DNA of 64,000 nucleotides from Bifidobacterium asteroides DSM 20089. GTDB lineage: Bacteria; Actinomycetota; Actinomycetes; Actinomycetales; Bifidobacteriaceae. Numbering within the stretch: the first letter of the stretch is position 1; every line of letters begins with the position of its first letter. The notes below the pieces were generated by a model. That model was not told where the DNA came from. It did not search any database and saw nothing but the letters and a program-made list of their open reading frames with translations. Shown one piece after another: positions 40,172 to 48,366 of the stretch. Both the position numbers and the translations under genes were made by a program. The stretch lies in contig NZ_CP017696.1 in the NCBI RefSeq assembly GCF_002715865.1, positions 558,001-622,000 of the forward strand, written 5' to 3'.

Positions 40172-41274
40172 ATGAATCCGCGCCTTTCCCGCACATGGAC
40201 CTGTCAGGGCCCGAGCACATGCATCCAATGGCAGGCATGGCCGCCTCGCCGGTGCTGACCTCGGCCCATAAGATCGCGGTGGCGGGGCTGGGTCTGATTG
40301 GCGGATCGCTGGCCCGACGCCTGGCCTCACGGGGCCGGTTCGTCATTGCATGGAACCATAATGACCGCCCTTATGAGCAGGCCCGCAGCCAAGGAATCCA
40401 CTGCGTGGACACTCTGGAGGAGCTGGCGAAGGGAAAACCCGACGTCCTGGTGTTGGCCACCCCCCTGCGGGCCATGCCCGAAGTGCTCCAGGCCCTGGCA
40501 CCGGTCCTGACCAGAGGCACCACCCTGACCGACGTAGGCAGCGTCAAGGGCCCGGTACGCCGGCAGGTCGAACAGGCCGGTCTGGTCGATCGTTATGTAG
40601 GCGCCCACCCCATGGCCGGCAGCGAAGGCTCAGGCTACGAGGACTCGGATCCGGCACTCTTGGAAGATGCCCTCTGGGCCCTCTGTGTCGATGAGCATAC
40701 GGATTACAGCCGCTTCCTGACCGTGGCCGATATGGTCACCCAGGGGCTGGGAAACCGGCTGATCGCTCTGGACGATGCCACTCATGACCGGGCCGCGGCA
40801 CTGATCTCGCACATGCCCCATGTGGTGGCCACCGCCCTGGCCAACATGCTGACGAGGTCGCCTGACCGCCGCGTGGCTTCGGCCCTGGCGGCCGGATCCT
40901 GGCGGGATATGACCCGTGTGGCCCTGACTGATCCGGAGCGGACCCGGGCCATGGTGGAGGAGAACGCCGACCAGGTGGCCGACCTTCTGGATGTCCTGGT
41001 CGAGGATCTGCAGGGCATGGCTTCCCTTCTACGGGACCAGGAGCCGGAGGCCGATGAAAAGCGTCGGGACTTCTTCCTCCAGGCGAACCCCTTCCGACGC
41101 TACAGGATTGCCCTGGCCGATCAGGAGCAGATTCCCTTCACAGACCTTGAATTGGATCCACAGGAGGGCAACTGGCGGCAGGAGTTGATGGATTCGGCCC
41201 TGCGCGGCGAGCAGGTCTCGGCCTTCCTGACCACCAGCTGTGCCCGGGTGCTGCACCCGCCGGTCATCGACTGA
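40165..41274 (+). CDS. tyrA: Prephenate dehydrogenase
   Basis: This NAD(P)-dependent enzyme of tyrosine synthesis has 369 residues. The Rossmann motif is VAGLGLIGGSLARRLASRG (about residues 35-53). TDVGSVKGPV, the GAHPMAGSEGSGYEDSD substrate loop and HDRAAALISHMPHVVATALA follow. The ATG at 40165 is supported by AAGGAG and overlaps the pheA stop. The C-terminal region beyond residue 290 is longer than the core and lacks a clear ACT domain. The last 11 bases overlap the small minus-strand gene. Confidence 0.93.
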   Translation: MVDESAPFPHMDLSGPEHMHPMAGMAASPVLTSAHKIAVAGLGLIGGSLARRLASRGRFVIAWNHNDRPYEQARSQGIHCVDTLEELAKGKPDVLVLATPLRAMPEVLQALAPVLTRGTTLTDVGSVKGPVRRQVEQAGLVDRYVGAHPMAGSEGSGYEDSDPALLEDALWALCVDEHTDYSRFLTVADMVTQGLGNRLIALDDATHDRAAALISHMPHVVATALANMLTRSPDRRVASALAAGSWRDMTRVALTDPERTRAMVEENADQVADLLDVLVEDLQGMASLLRDQEPEADEKRRDFFLQANPFRRYRIALADQEQIPFTDLELDPQEGNWRQELMDSALRGEQVSAFLTTSCARVLHPPVID

Positions 41275-41536
41275 AATTGGGAGGGTCCGGTCGGGGCGAA
41301 CGGCGTTCTGGAACCGGCTTCAGTGCCACCATGTCTTCTGCTTGCAGGGTCACGCGCTCCCCTGGACGCGATCCATTGGCCGCAGGGTCCCTGTCCAGAA
41401 TCAGCCGCCGTCCGTTCCAGTCGACCACATGCCCTACGTAGTCGCGGAATTTGGGCCTTCCGTCTTCCGGGTCCGGTCCAAGGGCAATCCTGACCACCAG
41501 CCGTGCTCCGGCCGGTATGGTTGCTGGCAAACGCAT
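41264..41536 (-). CDS. Small SH3-like domain protein
   Basis: The predicted protein has 90 residues (96 bases longer frames are not needed). RLVVRIALGP, FRDYVGHVVDW and VTLQAEDMVALKPVPE follow the pattern of the small SH3-like domain found at the N-terminus of actinobacterial Rv0428c-type acetyltransferases, here without the acetyltransferase. AGGAGG precedes it; the second ATG (41536) has better spacing than 41542. It ends with a Pro/Arg-rich tail and overlaps tyrA by 11 bases. Function unknown. Confidence 0.7.
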   Translation of the reverse strand: MRLPATIPAGARLVVRIALGPDPEDGRPKFRDYVGHVVDWNGRRLILDRDPAANGSRPGERVTLQAEDMVALKPVPERRSPRPDPPNFSR

Positions 41537-41653
41537 GGCCATCCACCTCCTGTGTCAGTATCGCCTGCAGCTGCGACGAGGGTGAAAGCGCCTAGACTGT
41601 ATTGCACATACTGCATGGAGATGCAAGGCAGCCAAGCGAAGGGAGTGCCCGCA

Positions 41654-42586
41654 GTGGACCAGGATTTGCAGGACTTCACCGACTATCTTTCCCGGGTGGC
41701 AGGCAAGAGTCCCAATACCGTCCGCTCCTACCGGGCCGATCTGGCGGGCTTTCTGCACCTGATGCATCTGCATGGCATCGATGACCCTGCGCAGATCGAT
41801 CTGGCCACCATCAGGTCCTGGCTGGCTCACGAGGCCGCCACCCACGCCCGTTCGACCATGGCCCGGAAGACGGCCGCACTGAGGTCCTTCTTCGGATGGC
41901 TGAGTCAGCATGGTCGCATTAAGACGGACCCCACCCTGGCCCTGAGCAGTCCCAAGCAGTCCGAGCACCTTCCTCGGATCCTGACGCACGACCAGGCCCG
42001 CACCCTGATGGATACGGTCGACCAGGATCCGGTCGAGCCCCGGGAGGACGAGGATGTGCAGGCGGCCCTGCAGGTGCGGGACGCGGCCATGCTGGAGCTG
42101 CTGTATGCCACGGGCATGCGCGTGGCTGAGCTCTGCGGACTGGATCTGGATGACGTGAACCGACACAGCCGCACCGTAAAGGTTCTGGGCAAGGGTTCCA
42201 AGGAGCGGGTCCTGCCCTATGGCCTGCCTGCCGATCGTGCCCTGGATCGCTGGCTGGGGGAGGGGCGTCCGGTCCTGGCGGGCTCAACGGCCAAATCGGC
42301 CCACAAAGCAGGTCAAGCCCTCTTCCTTGGTCAGCTGGGCGGCAGGGTTGGTCAGCGGCAGGTTCGCAAGGTGGTTCATCAGGCGGCTGGTCAGGCCGGT
42401 GTGCCCGACATCGCTCCCCATGCCCTGCGGCACTCTGCGGCCACACATATGCTGGATGGTGGAGCCGACCTTCGTGAGGTTCAGGAGATGCTGGGCCACT
42501 CCTCCCTGCGGACCACCCAGCGCTACACCCACGTCTCCATCGAGCAGCTGCGGGCACGGTACAGGCAGGCTTTTCCGCGGGCCTGA
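41654..42586 (+). CDS. xerC: Site-specific tyrosine recombinase XerC
   Basis: This recombinase of 310 residues is the partner of XerD at dif. The catalytic residues lie in TGMRVAELCG (Arg), GKGSKERVLPYG (Lys), HALRHSAATHML (His-x-x-Arg) and GHSSLRTTQRYTHV (His and Tyr). The GTG at 41654 is chosen since GAAGGGAG lies 9 bases upstream and it yields the usual family length; longer in-frame starts overlap the divergent small gene. A glycine/alanine-rich insert near residue 210-235 is longer than in E. coli XerC. Confidence 0.93.
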   Translation: MDQDLQDFTDYLSRVAGKSPNTVRSYRADLAGFLHLMHLHGIDDPAQIDLATIRSWLAHEAATHARSTMARKTAALRSFFGWLSQHGRIKTDPTLALSSPKQSEHLPRILTHDQARTLMDTVDQDPVEPREDEDVQAALQVRDAAMLELLYATGMRVAELCGLDLDDVNRHSRTVKVLGKGSKERVLPYGLPADRALDRWLGEGRPVLAGSTAKSAHKAGQALFLGQLGGRVGQRQVRKVVHQAAGQAGVPDIAPHALRHSAATHMLDGGADLREVQEMLGHSSLRTTQRYTHVSIEQLRARYRQAFPRA

Positions 42587-42755
42587 GACCGGCAAATGAG
42601 ATGAGACTTGATTTACGAAACATCTTCGTACCAGAATATGGCGTATTGTGGCTTACACGTCAGCCAAGGGTCTTTGAGGTTCGGTCATCCTGGTGTCCTT
42701 GGTGTTGTAGACGCGATGTTGACACCCAGTAAATATATAAGTAAAGGGAGCAGCA

Positions 42756-44426
42756 ATGAAGAAGGGTTCACAGCTTACGCTCGTATCCGCAACCATCTGC
42801 GCCTTGGCGCTTTTGGCCAGCGGCTGCGGCAGTGGTTCTGACACCAAGGGCGCCGAGCAATCGCCCAGCAGCCAGGCCGGCAACAATACCGTCGTTTCGA
42901 TTCGTGGGTGCGAGCCGGCCAAGCCGCTCATTCCCAGCAATACTGTGGAGAGCTGCGGCGGGTCGATCGCAGACGCCATCAATTCCAAGCTGGTCCGCTT
43001 CGACGACCATGGCAAGGCCCACAATGATCTGGCCTCGGAGATCAAGGCCGATGACGACATGACCCAGTACAAGGTCACCCTGGCCGATGGACGCAAGTTC
43101 TCTGACGGCACCCCCATCACGGCCAAGTCCTTCACCAAGGCATGGTCCTGGGCGGCCAATGTGAACAACGGCCAGCTGGGCTCCAGCTTCTTCGCCAACA
43201 TCAAGGGTTATGACGATTTGCAGAAGGAGGGCGCGCCTGCCGATGGTCAGCTGTCCGGCCTGAAAGTAGTGAATGACAAGACCTTCACAGTGGATTTGAC
43301 TTCGCCCTCCTCAACCTTCCCCATCCAGGTGGGCTATACCGCCTTCGCGCCGCTGCCCGAGTCCTTCTACAAGGACACCAAGGCCTACGGTGAGAACCCG
43401 GTCAGCTCGGGTCCCTACAAGTTCGATTCCTGGCAGCACAACACCATGGTCAAGCTCCGCAAGAACGCCTCCTACACGGGTGATGTCAAGATTCAGAACG
43501 GTGGCATTGACTACAGGATCTACACCGATGTCGCCTCGGCCTACGCCGATGTGCAAGCGGGCAACCTGGACGCGATCGATACCATCCCCACCTCGGCCCA
43601 GAAGACCTTCTTGAAGGACAGTCTGGTCAAGGGCTACAACGAGCCCGGCTCCGTCCTGCAGATGTTCACCATCCCCACAACCATGGAGCACTTCGGCCAG
43701 AACGAGGAGGGTCACCTGCGCCGTCAGGCCATCTCCATGGCTTTGGACCGCAAGATGCTGATCGACAAGGTCCTGGGTGGTCTGGGCGTGCAGCCCACCG
43801 ACTTCACCGCGCCGACCATCCCTGGCTATGCCAAGAACCTCAAGGGTTCCGATAACTTGAAGTACGACGCCCAGAAGGCCAAGGCCGCTTGGGCCAAGGC
43901 AGACGCCATCAGCAAGTGGCCGGCCGACAAGAGCTTCCAGCTGGTCTACAACGCCGATGGCGGTGCCAAGGACTTCTATGACGGCATGGCCAACTCCATC
44001 AAGAACACCCTGGGGATCAATGCCGTGGCCACTCCTGTGCCCACATTCAGCGAGTTCCGAGGCAACGTCAACAAGCGCGCCTACAAGGATGCGGCCTTCC
44101 GGTCGGCCTGGTCACCCGACTACCCCTCTCCTGAGACCTACCTGCTGAGCAACTTCGCCAGCTCGGCGGCCGATGGCAATGGGTCCAACGACGGCGATTA
44201 CAAGAACCCCAAGTTCGACGACCTGCTGAAGCAGGCTGCAAAGGCCAAGAACACCGACGAGGCCAACAAGCTTTTCCAGCAGGCCGAGGAGATTCTCCTG
44301 CAGGACATGCCTGCGGTTCCGCTCTACTACTCCAACAACAAGGGGGCGTCAGCCAAGAACGTGCAGGGATTGGCCATTCGCTGGGACGGCCAAGCGAACC
44401 TGGCGGAGTTGTCCAAGCAGAAGTGA
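42756..44426 (+). CDS. oppA: Peptide ABC transporter substrate-binding lipoprotein (OppA-like), copy 1
   Basis: This extracellular lipoprotein of 556 residues binds peptides for the Opp importer. The signal peptide ends in a lipobox ALLASGCGSG (Cys about 24). The SBP family-5 fold has FSDGTPITAKSFTKAWSW near residue 122 and typical TVDLTSPSSTFPIQVGYTAF. AAAGGGAG precedes the ATG. The next gene is a close paralogue, and the two share long near-identical stretches. It heads the operon with oppB, oppC and oppDF. Confidence 0.93.
   Translation: MKKGSQLTLVSATICALALLASGCGSGSDTKGAEQSPSSQAGNNTVVSIRGCEPAKPLIPSNTVESCGGSIADAINSKLVRFDDHGKAHNDLASEIKADDDMTQYKVTLADGRKFSDGTPITAKSFTKAWSWAANVNNGQLGSSFFANIKGYDDLQKEGAPADGQLSGLKVVNDKTFTVDLTSPSSTFPIQVGYTAFAPLPESFYKDTKAYGENPVSSGPYKFDSWQHNTMVKLRKNASYTGDVKIQNGGIDYRIYTDVASAYADVQAGNLDAIDTIPTSAQKTFLKDSLVKGYNEPGSVLQMFTIPTTMEHFGQNEEGHLRRQAISMALDRKMLIDKVLGGLGVQPTDFTAPTIPGYAKNLKGSDNLKYDAQKAKAAWAKADAISKWPADKSFQLVYNADGGAKDFYDGMANSIKNTLGINAVATPVPTFSEFRGNVNKRAYKDAAFRSAWSPDYPSPETYLLSNFASSAADGNGSNDGDYKNPKFDDLLKQAAKAKNTDEANKLFQQAEEILLQDMPAVPLYYSNNKGASAKNVQGLAIRWDGQANLAELSKQK
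43302..43386 (+). repeat. 85-nt block identical to the same region of the second oppA
   Basis: This block matches positions 45099-45183 of the tandem oppA copy exactly, although flanking codons differ at synonymous sites. It encodes the segment from SPSSTFPIQ to KDTKA. It is best read as recent gene conversion between the paralogues or strong constraint. Confidence 0.85.
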
Positions 44427-44461
44427 TGATCGTGCCGGAAACGGCATAATCCGTCGTCGCC

Positions 44462-44502
44462 GACCCGGCCGGATCCGCAGCAAAGCGGATCCGTGCCCGG
44501 GT
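44462..44502 (+). terminator. Hairpin between the two oppA copies
   Basis: The inverted repeat has GACCCGG / CCGGGTC outer arms and a perfect GGATCCGC / GCGGATCC inner stem, followed by TTAT. It probably reduces read-through from copy 1 to copy 2, giving excess of the first binding protein. Confidence 0.7.
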
Positions 44503-44555
44503 CTTATGTACTGGCGGCGGATTTGGGAAACCAACCAAAGGAAAGAGCAGTATAT

Positions 44556-46217
44556 ATGAAGAAGCAATCGGCCCTGACCATTGCTGGCGCCGGACTCTGC
44601 GTCATGGCGCTCACGCTTGGCGCCTGCGGCGGATCCGGCGGATCCGACTCCTCAGCCAAGGGGACCAACGGCGGCAGCTCGGATGCCATCATCTCGGTCT
44701 TCAACCCGGAGCCGGCCAATCCACTCATCCCCAGCATGACCAACGAGGTGGGTGGCGGCAACCCCATCGATGTCATGTTCTCCAAGCTGGTCCGCTTCGA
44801 TGACAAGGGCAAACCGGCCAATGAGATCGCCAAGCAGATCAAGGCCAACGAGGACAACACCCAGTACACCGTGACCATCAATGACGGTTGGAAGTTCTCG
44901 GACGGCACCCCGGTTACCGCACAGTCCTTCACCAAGGCCTGGTCCTGGGCATCCAGCATCGCCAACAAGCAGCTGGGCTCCAGCTTCTTCGCCAACATCA
45001 AGGGCTATGACGACCTGCAGAAGGAGGGCACCCCCAGCGATGCCCAGTTGTCTGGCCTCAAGGTCATCGACGACAAGACCTTCACCGTGGACCTGACCTC
45101 GCCCTCCTCAACCTTCCCCATCCAGGTGGGCTATACCGCCTTCGCGCCGCTGCCCGAGTCCTTCTACAAGGACACCAAGGCCTTCGGCGAGAAGCCGGTG
45201 ACCGTGGGACCCTACAAGTTCCAGTCCTGGGAGCACAACAAGTCCATCAAGCTGGTCAGGGATCCTTCCTACAAGGGCGGGGTCAAGGTCAAGAACGGCG
45301 GTGTTGAGTTCCGCGCTTACACCGATGCCACCGCGGCTTACCGCGACGTGCAGGCCGGCAACCTGGATGTGCTGGACACCCTTCCTGCCTCGGCTCGCAA
45401 GACCTTCCAGACCGACAGCACGGTCCAGGCCATCAACGACCCGGGCTCGGTCATCCAGATGTTCACCATCCCCACCTACATGAAGCACTTCGGCCAGGAT
45501 CAGGAGGGCAAGCTCCGTCGCCAGGCCATTTCCATGGCCATCGACCGGCCGACCATCATCAAGAAGGTGCTGTCCGGAACCGCCAAGGAGGTCCACGACT
45601 TCACCGCCCCGGTCATCCCCGGCTATTCAACCAGCATCAAGGGATCCGACGTGCTCAAGTATGATCCGTCCAAGGCCAAGGAGCTCTGGGCCGAGGCCAA
45701 CAAGATCTCCCCCTGGGGCGAGGGCGACACCTTCAAGGTCGCCTACAACGCCGATGGCGCCCACAAGGAGATCTACGACGCCGTCACCAACTCGATCAAG
45801 AACGCCCTGGGCATCCAGGCTGCGGGCAACCCTCTGCCCACCTTCAGCGAGTTCCGTTCCAACGTGCAGAACCGCAAGTTCACCGACTCGGCCTTCCGTT
45901 CCGGTTGGCAGCCTGACTACCCGTCGCCTGAGAGCTACCTGTCCAGCAACTTCGCCAGCTCGGCGGCAGATGGCAACGGGTCCAACGACGGTGACTACAA
46001 GAACCCCGAGTTCGACGAACTGATGGACAAGGCGGCCTCCGCCAAGAACATTGACGAGGCCAACAAGATCTACCAGCAGTCCGAGGAGCTGCTCTTCCGT
46101 GACCTGCCCGCAGTCCCGCTCTACTACCAGAACTCCAACGGCGTGGCAGCCAAGAACATCAAGGGATTCTCCTTCACTTGGAAGGGAACCCCCGCCTACT
46201 ACAACCTCAGCAAGTGA
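44556..46217 (+). CDS. oppA: Peptide ABC transporter substrate-binding lipoprotein (OppA-like), copy 2
   Basis: This extracellular lipoprotein of 553 residues has a lipobox TLGACGGSGG (Cys near 24). It is a close paralogue of the preceding gene, with the family-5 binding-protein fold. GGAAAG lies before the ATG at 44556, which gives a normal signal peptide; an upstream in-frame codon is not preferred. It probably serves the same permease as copy 1 but with a different peptide range. Differences between the two copies lie mainly in the N-terminal lobe. Confidence 0.93.
   Translation: MKKQSALTIAGAGLCVMALTLGACGGSGGSDSSAKGTNGGSSDAIISVFNPEPANPLIPSMTNEVGGGNPIDVMFSKLVRFDDKGKPANEIAKQIKANEDNTQYTVTINDGWKFSDGTPVTAQSFTKAWSWASSIANKQLGSSFFANIKGYDDLQKEGTPSDAQLSGLKVIDDKTFTVDLTSPSSTFPIQVGYTAFAPLPESFYKDTKAFGEKPVTVGPYKFQSWEHNKSIKLVRDPSYKGGVKVKNGGVEFRAYTDATAAYRDVQAGNLDVLDTLPASARKTFQTDSTVQAINDPGSVIQMFTIPTYMKHFGQDQEGKLRRQAISMAIDRPTIIKKVLSGTAKEVHDFTAPVIPGYSTSIKGSDVLKYDPSKAKELWAEANKISPWGEGDTFKVAYNADGAHKEIYDAVTNSIKNALGIQAAGNPLPTFSEFRSNVQNRKFTDSAFRSGWQPDYPSPESYLSSNFASSAADGNGSNDGDYKNPEFDELMDKAASAKNIDEANKIYQQSEELLFRDLPAVPLYYQNSNGVAAKNIKGFSFTWKGTPAYYNLSK
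45099..45183 (+). repeat. 85-nt block identical to the same region of the first oppA
   Basis: Second copy of the shared block at 43302-43386, in the equivalent codons of oppA copy 2. Confidence 0.85.
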
Positions 46218-46261
46218 GGTGACGGGAGTCTGAATCCCGCACCTTGAAACTGACACCGCCC

Positions 46262-46294
46262 GGGCCGGCGCGGGAGGATTTACCCCGCGTCGGC
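46262..46294 (+). terminator. GC-rich hairpin after oppA copy 2
   Basis: GGCCGGCGCGGG pairs with CCCGCGTCGGCC around a short AT-rich loop, followed by TTGGTGTTCTT. It lies 45 bases after oppA copy 2 and 114 bases before oppB. It may act as a partial terminator, lowering permease and ATPase expression relative to the binding proteins. Confidence 0.5.
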
Positions 46295-46407
46295 CTTGGT
46301 GTTCTTGCACCCCTGTTGAGGTGTGCTGGTAGACTCAAACAAGAATTTTTGCGGCGGCCCCGATCCCCATGCCGATCCCGGTCGCGGATGACAAAGGAGA
46401 ATAGCCG

Positions 46408-47334
46408 ATGGGAAAATATCTTCTGCGACGTATTCTGCAGATGATCCCCGTCGTTCTCGGTACGACACTGCTGATATACGCGCTGGTCTTCGCGCTTCCT
46501 GGCGACCCTGTGGCCGCCATGTTCGGGGACAAGCCGGTCAACCAGGCCGTTGCCGCACAGATACGTTCGGAATACAATCTCGACAAACCCTTCATCGTGC
46601 AGTATGTGCTCTTCCTGAAGAACGCGCTTACCCTGAACTTCGGCAACACCTTCGCCGGACAGCCCGTGATCAGCGTGATTGGCAGGGCCTTCCCGGTGAC
46701 CATCAAGCTGGCCCTGATGGCCTTCGTCTTCGAGGGCATCTTCGGTGTGATCTTCGGCATCATCGGCGGCCTGACCAAGGGCAAGTGGTCGGACAACATC
46801 ATCCTGGTCCTCTCCCTGCTGCTGATTTCGGTGCCTACCTTCGTCACCGGCTTCATCCTGCAGTATCTGTTCGGCGTCAAATGGCATCTGCTGCCGGCCA
46901 CGGCCGGAGCCAATCCGGGCTTCATTGATCTGCTTATGCCGGCCGTCGTGCTGGGGTCGGTTTCCATGGCCTCCATCATCCGACTGACAAGGACGGAGAT
47001 CACCTCCAACATCTCCGAGGATTACGTGCGCACGGCCCGGGCCAAGGGCATGAGCAACCGGTCCGTCATCGTGCGGCACGTGCTGCGCAACTCCCTGATC
47101 CCCGTGGTCACCTACCTGGGCGCCGACATCGGCGGACTCATGGGCGGGGCCATGATCACCGAGCGCATCTTCAACATCCAGGGCGTGGGCAACACCCTTT
47201 ACCAGGCCATCCTGAGGGGCGAAGGCACCCTGGTGGTCTCCATCGTGACCATTCTGGTCCTGATCTTCGTCATAACCAGCCTCCTGGTCGACCTGCTCTA
47301 CGCAGTGCTCGATCCGCGAATCCGGTATGCGTGA
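46408..47334 (+). CDS. oppB: Peptide ABC transporter permease OppB
   Basis: This inner-membrane permease of 308 residues has six hydrophobic helices. The characteristic GKYLLRRILQMIPVVLGTTL N-terminus is typical of OppB/DppB. The EAA-loop segment YVRTARAKGMSNRSVIVRHV is near residue 210. AAAGGAG precedes the ATG. Its stop overlaps the region before oppC. Confidence 0.95.
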   Translation: MGKYLLRRILQMIPVVLGTTLLIYALVFALPGDPVAAMFGDKPVNQAVAAQIRSEYNLDKPFIVQYVLFLKNALTLNFGNTFAGQPVISVIGRAFPVTIKLALMAFVFEGIFGVIFGIIGGLTKGKWSDNIILVLSLLLISVPTFVTGFILQYLFGVKWHLLPATAGANPGFIDLLMPAVVLGSVSMASIIRLTRTEITSNISEDYVRTARAKGMSNRSVIVRHVLRNSLIPVVTYLGADIGGLMGGAMITERIFNIQGVGNTLYQAILRGEGTLVVSIVTILVLIFVITSLLVDLLYAVLDPRIRYA

Positions 47335-47350
47335 GGGGGAGGGACCGACT

Positions 47351-48355
47351 ATGAGTGAAACGGCAATGAACGAGTCAAGCGAACAGAACGAAAGCCAGGT
47401 CCGCGTATACTTCCCCGACCCCTTGCCGGGGCAGGAGCGGTTCGTGGCCCCCATCGACGAGACGCCCCTGCGCGAGGTGGACTCGGTGGATGAGGACGTG
47501 CCGCCTACCAGCATGTGGGCCGACGCCTGGAAGACCCTGAGGCGCAACCCGCTCTTCATCATCTCCGCAATCCTGGCGATCGTGGTTATCCTGGTGGCCC
47601 TCTTCCCCGACCTCTTCGCCAAACAGGACCCCATGGCCTGCAACCTGTCCAACTCTGTGGAGCCAGGTCGGCCGGGGCACCCCTTCGGCTTCGACCTTCA
47701 GGGCTGCGACGTCTACAGCCGCGTCATCCACGGGGCCCGAACCTCGGTGGCCATCGGCATCATGACCACCATCCTGGTCACCGTTTTCGGCGGACTCATC
47801 GGCGCTATCGCTGGATTTTTCGGGGGCTGGGTTGACGCGGTGCTCAGCCGCATCACCGACATCTTCTTCGCCATCCCCATGATCCTGGGCGCCATCGTGC
47901 TCCTGCAGATGTTCCGTACCTCCACCTCACTGTGGAAGATCATCCTGACCCTGACCCTCTTCGGCTGGGTCAACATGGCGCGTATCACCCGAAGCGCCGT
48001 CCTGGAGGCCAAAAACCTGGAATTCAATACCGCATCCACGGCCCTGGGCTCCACGCCTCTGCGCAACCTCTTCCGGCATATCCTGCCCAACTCACTGGCC
48101 CCGGTCATCGTCATGGCCACCATGTCGCTGGGCAGCTACATCGTCTCTGAGGCCACTCTGAGCTTCCTGGGCATCGGTCTGCCCTCCACCGTGGTCTCCT
48201 GGGGCGGGGACATCTCGACGGCCCAGAGCCTCCTGACCACCAATCCCTCGGTCCTCTTCTATCCCTCCGCAGCCCTGGCCATCACCGTGCTGGCCTTCAT
48301 CATGATGGGTGACGCGGTCAAGGATGCATTGGATCCCAAGAGCAGAACGGCCTGA
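47351..48355 (+). CDS. oppC: Peptide ABC transporter permease OppC
   Basis: This second permease of 334 residues has a longer hydrophilic N-terminus of about 55 residues before the first helix. The loop FGFDLQGCDVYSRVIHGART and the coupling motif LEFNTASTALGSTPLRNLFR are typical of OppC/DppC. The ATG at 47351 follows a GAGGGGGAGGG site and is preferred to 47327, which would fall in the oppB 3' end. It lies 12 bases before oppDF. Confidence 0.94.
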   Translation: MSETAMNESSEQNESQVRVYFPDPLPGQERFVAPIDETPLREVDSVDEDVPPTSMWADAWKTLRRNPLFIISAILAIVVILVALFPDLFAKQDPMACNLSNSVEPGRPGHPFGFDLQGCDVYSRVIHGARTSVAIGIMTTILVTVFGGLIGAIAGFFGGWVDAVLSRITDIFFAIPMILGAIVLLQMFRTSTSLWKIILTLTLFGWVNMARITRSAVLEAKNLEFNTASTALGSTPLRNLFRHILPNSLAPVIVMATMSLGSYIVSEATLSFLGIGLPSTVVSWGGDISTAQSLLTTNPSVLFYPSAALAITVLAFIMMGDAVKDALDPKSRTA

Positions 48356-48366
48356 GTGGAGGAAGC

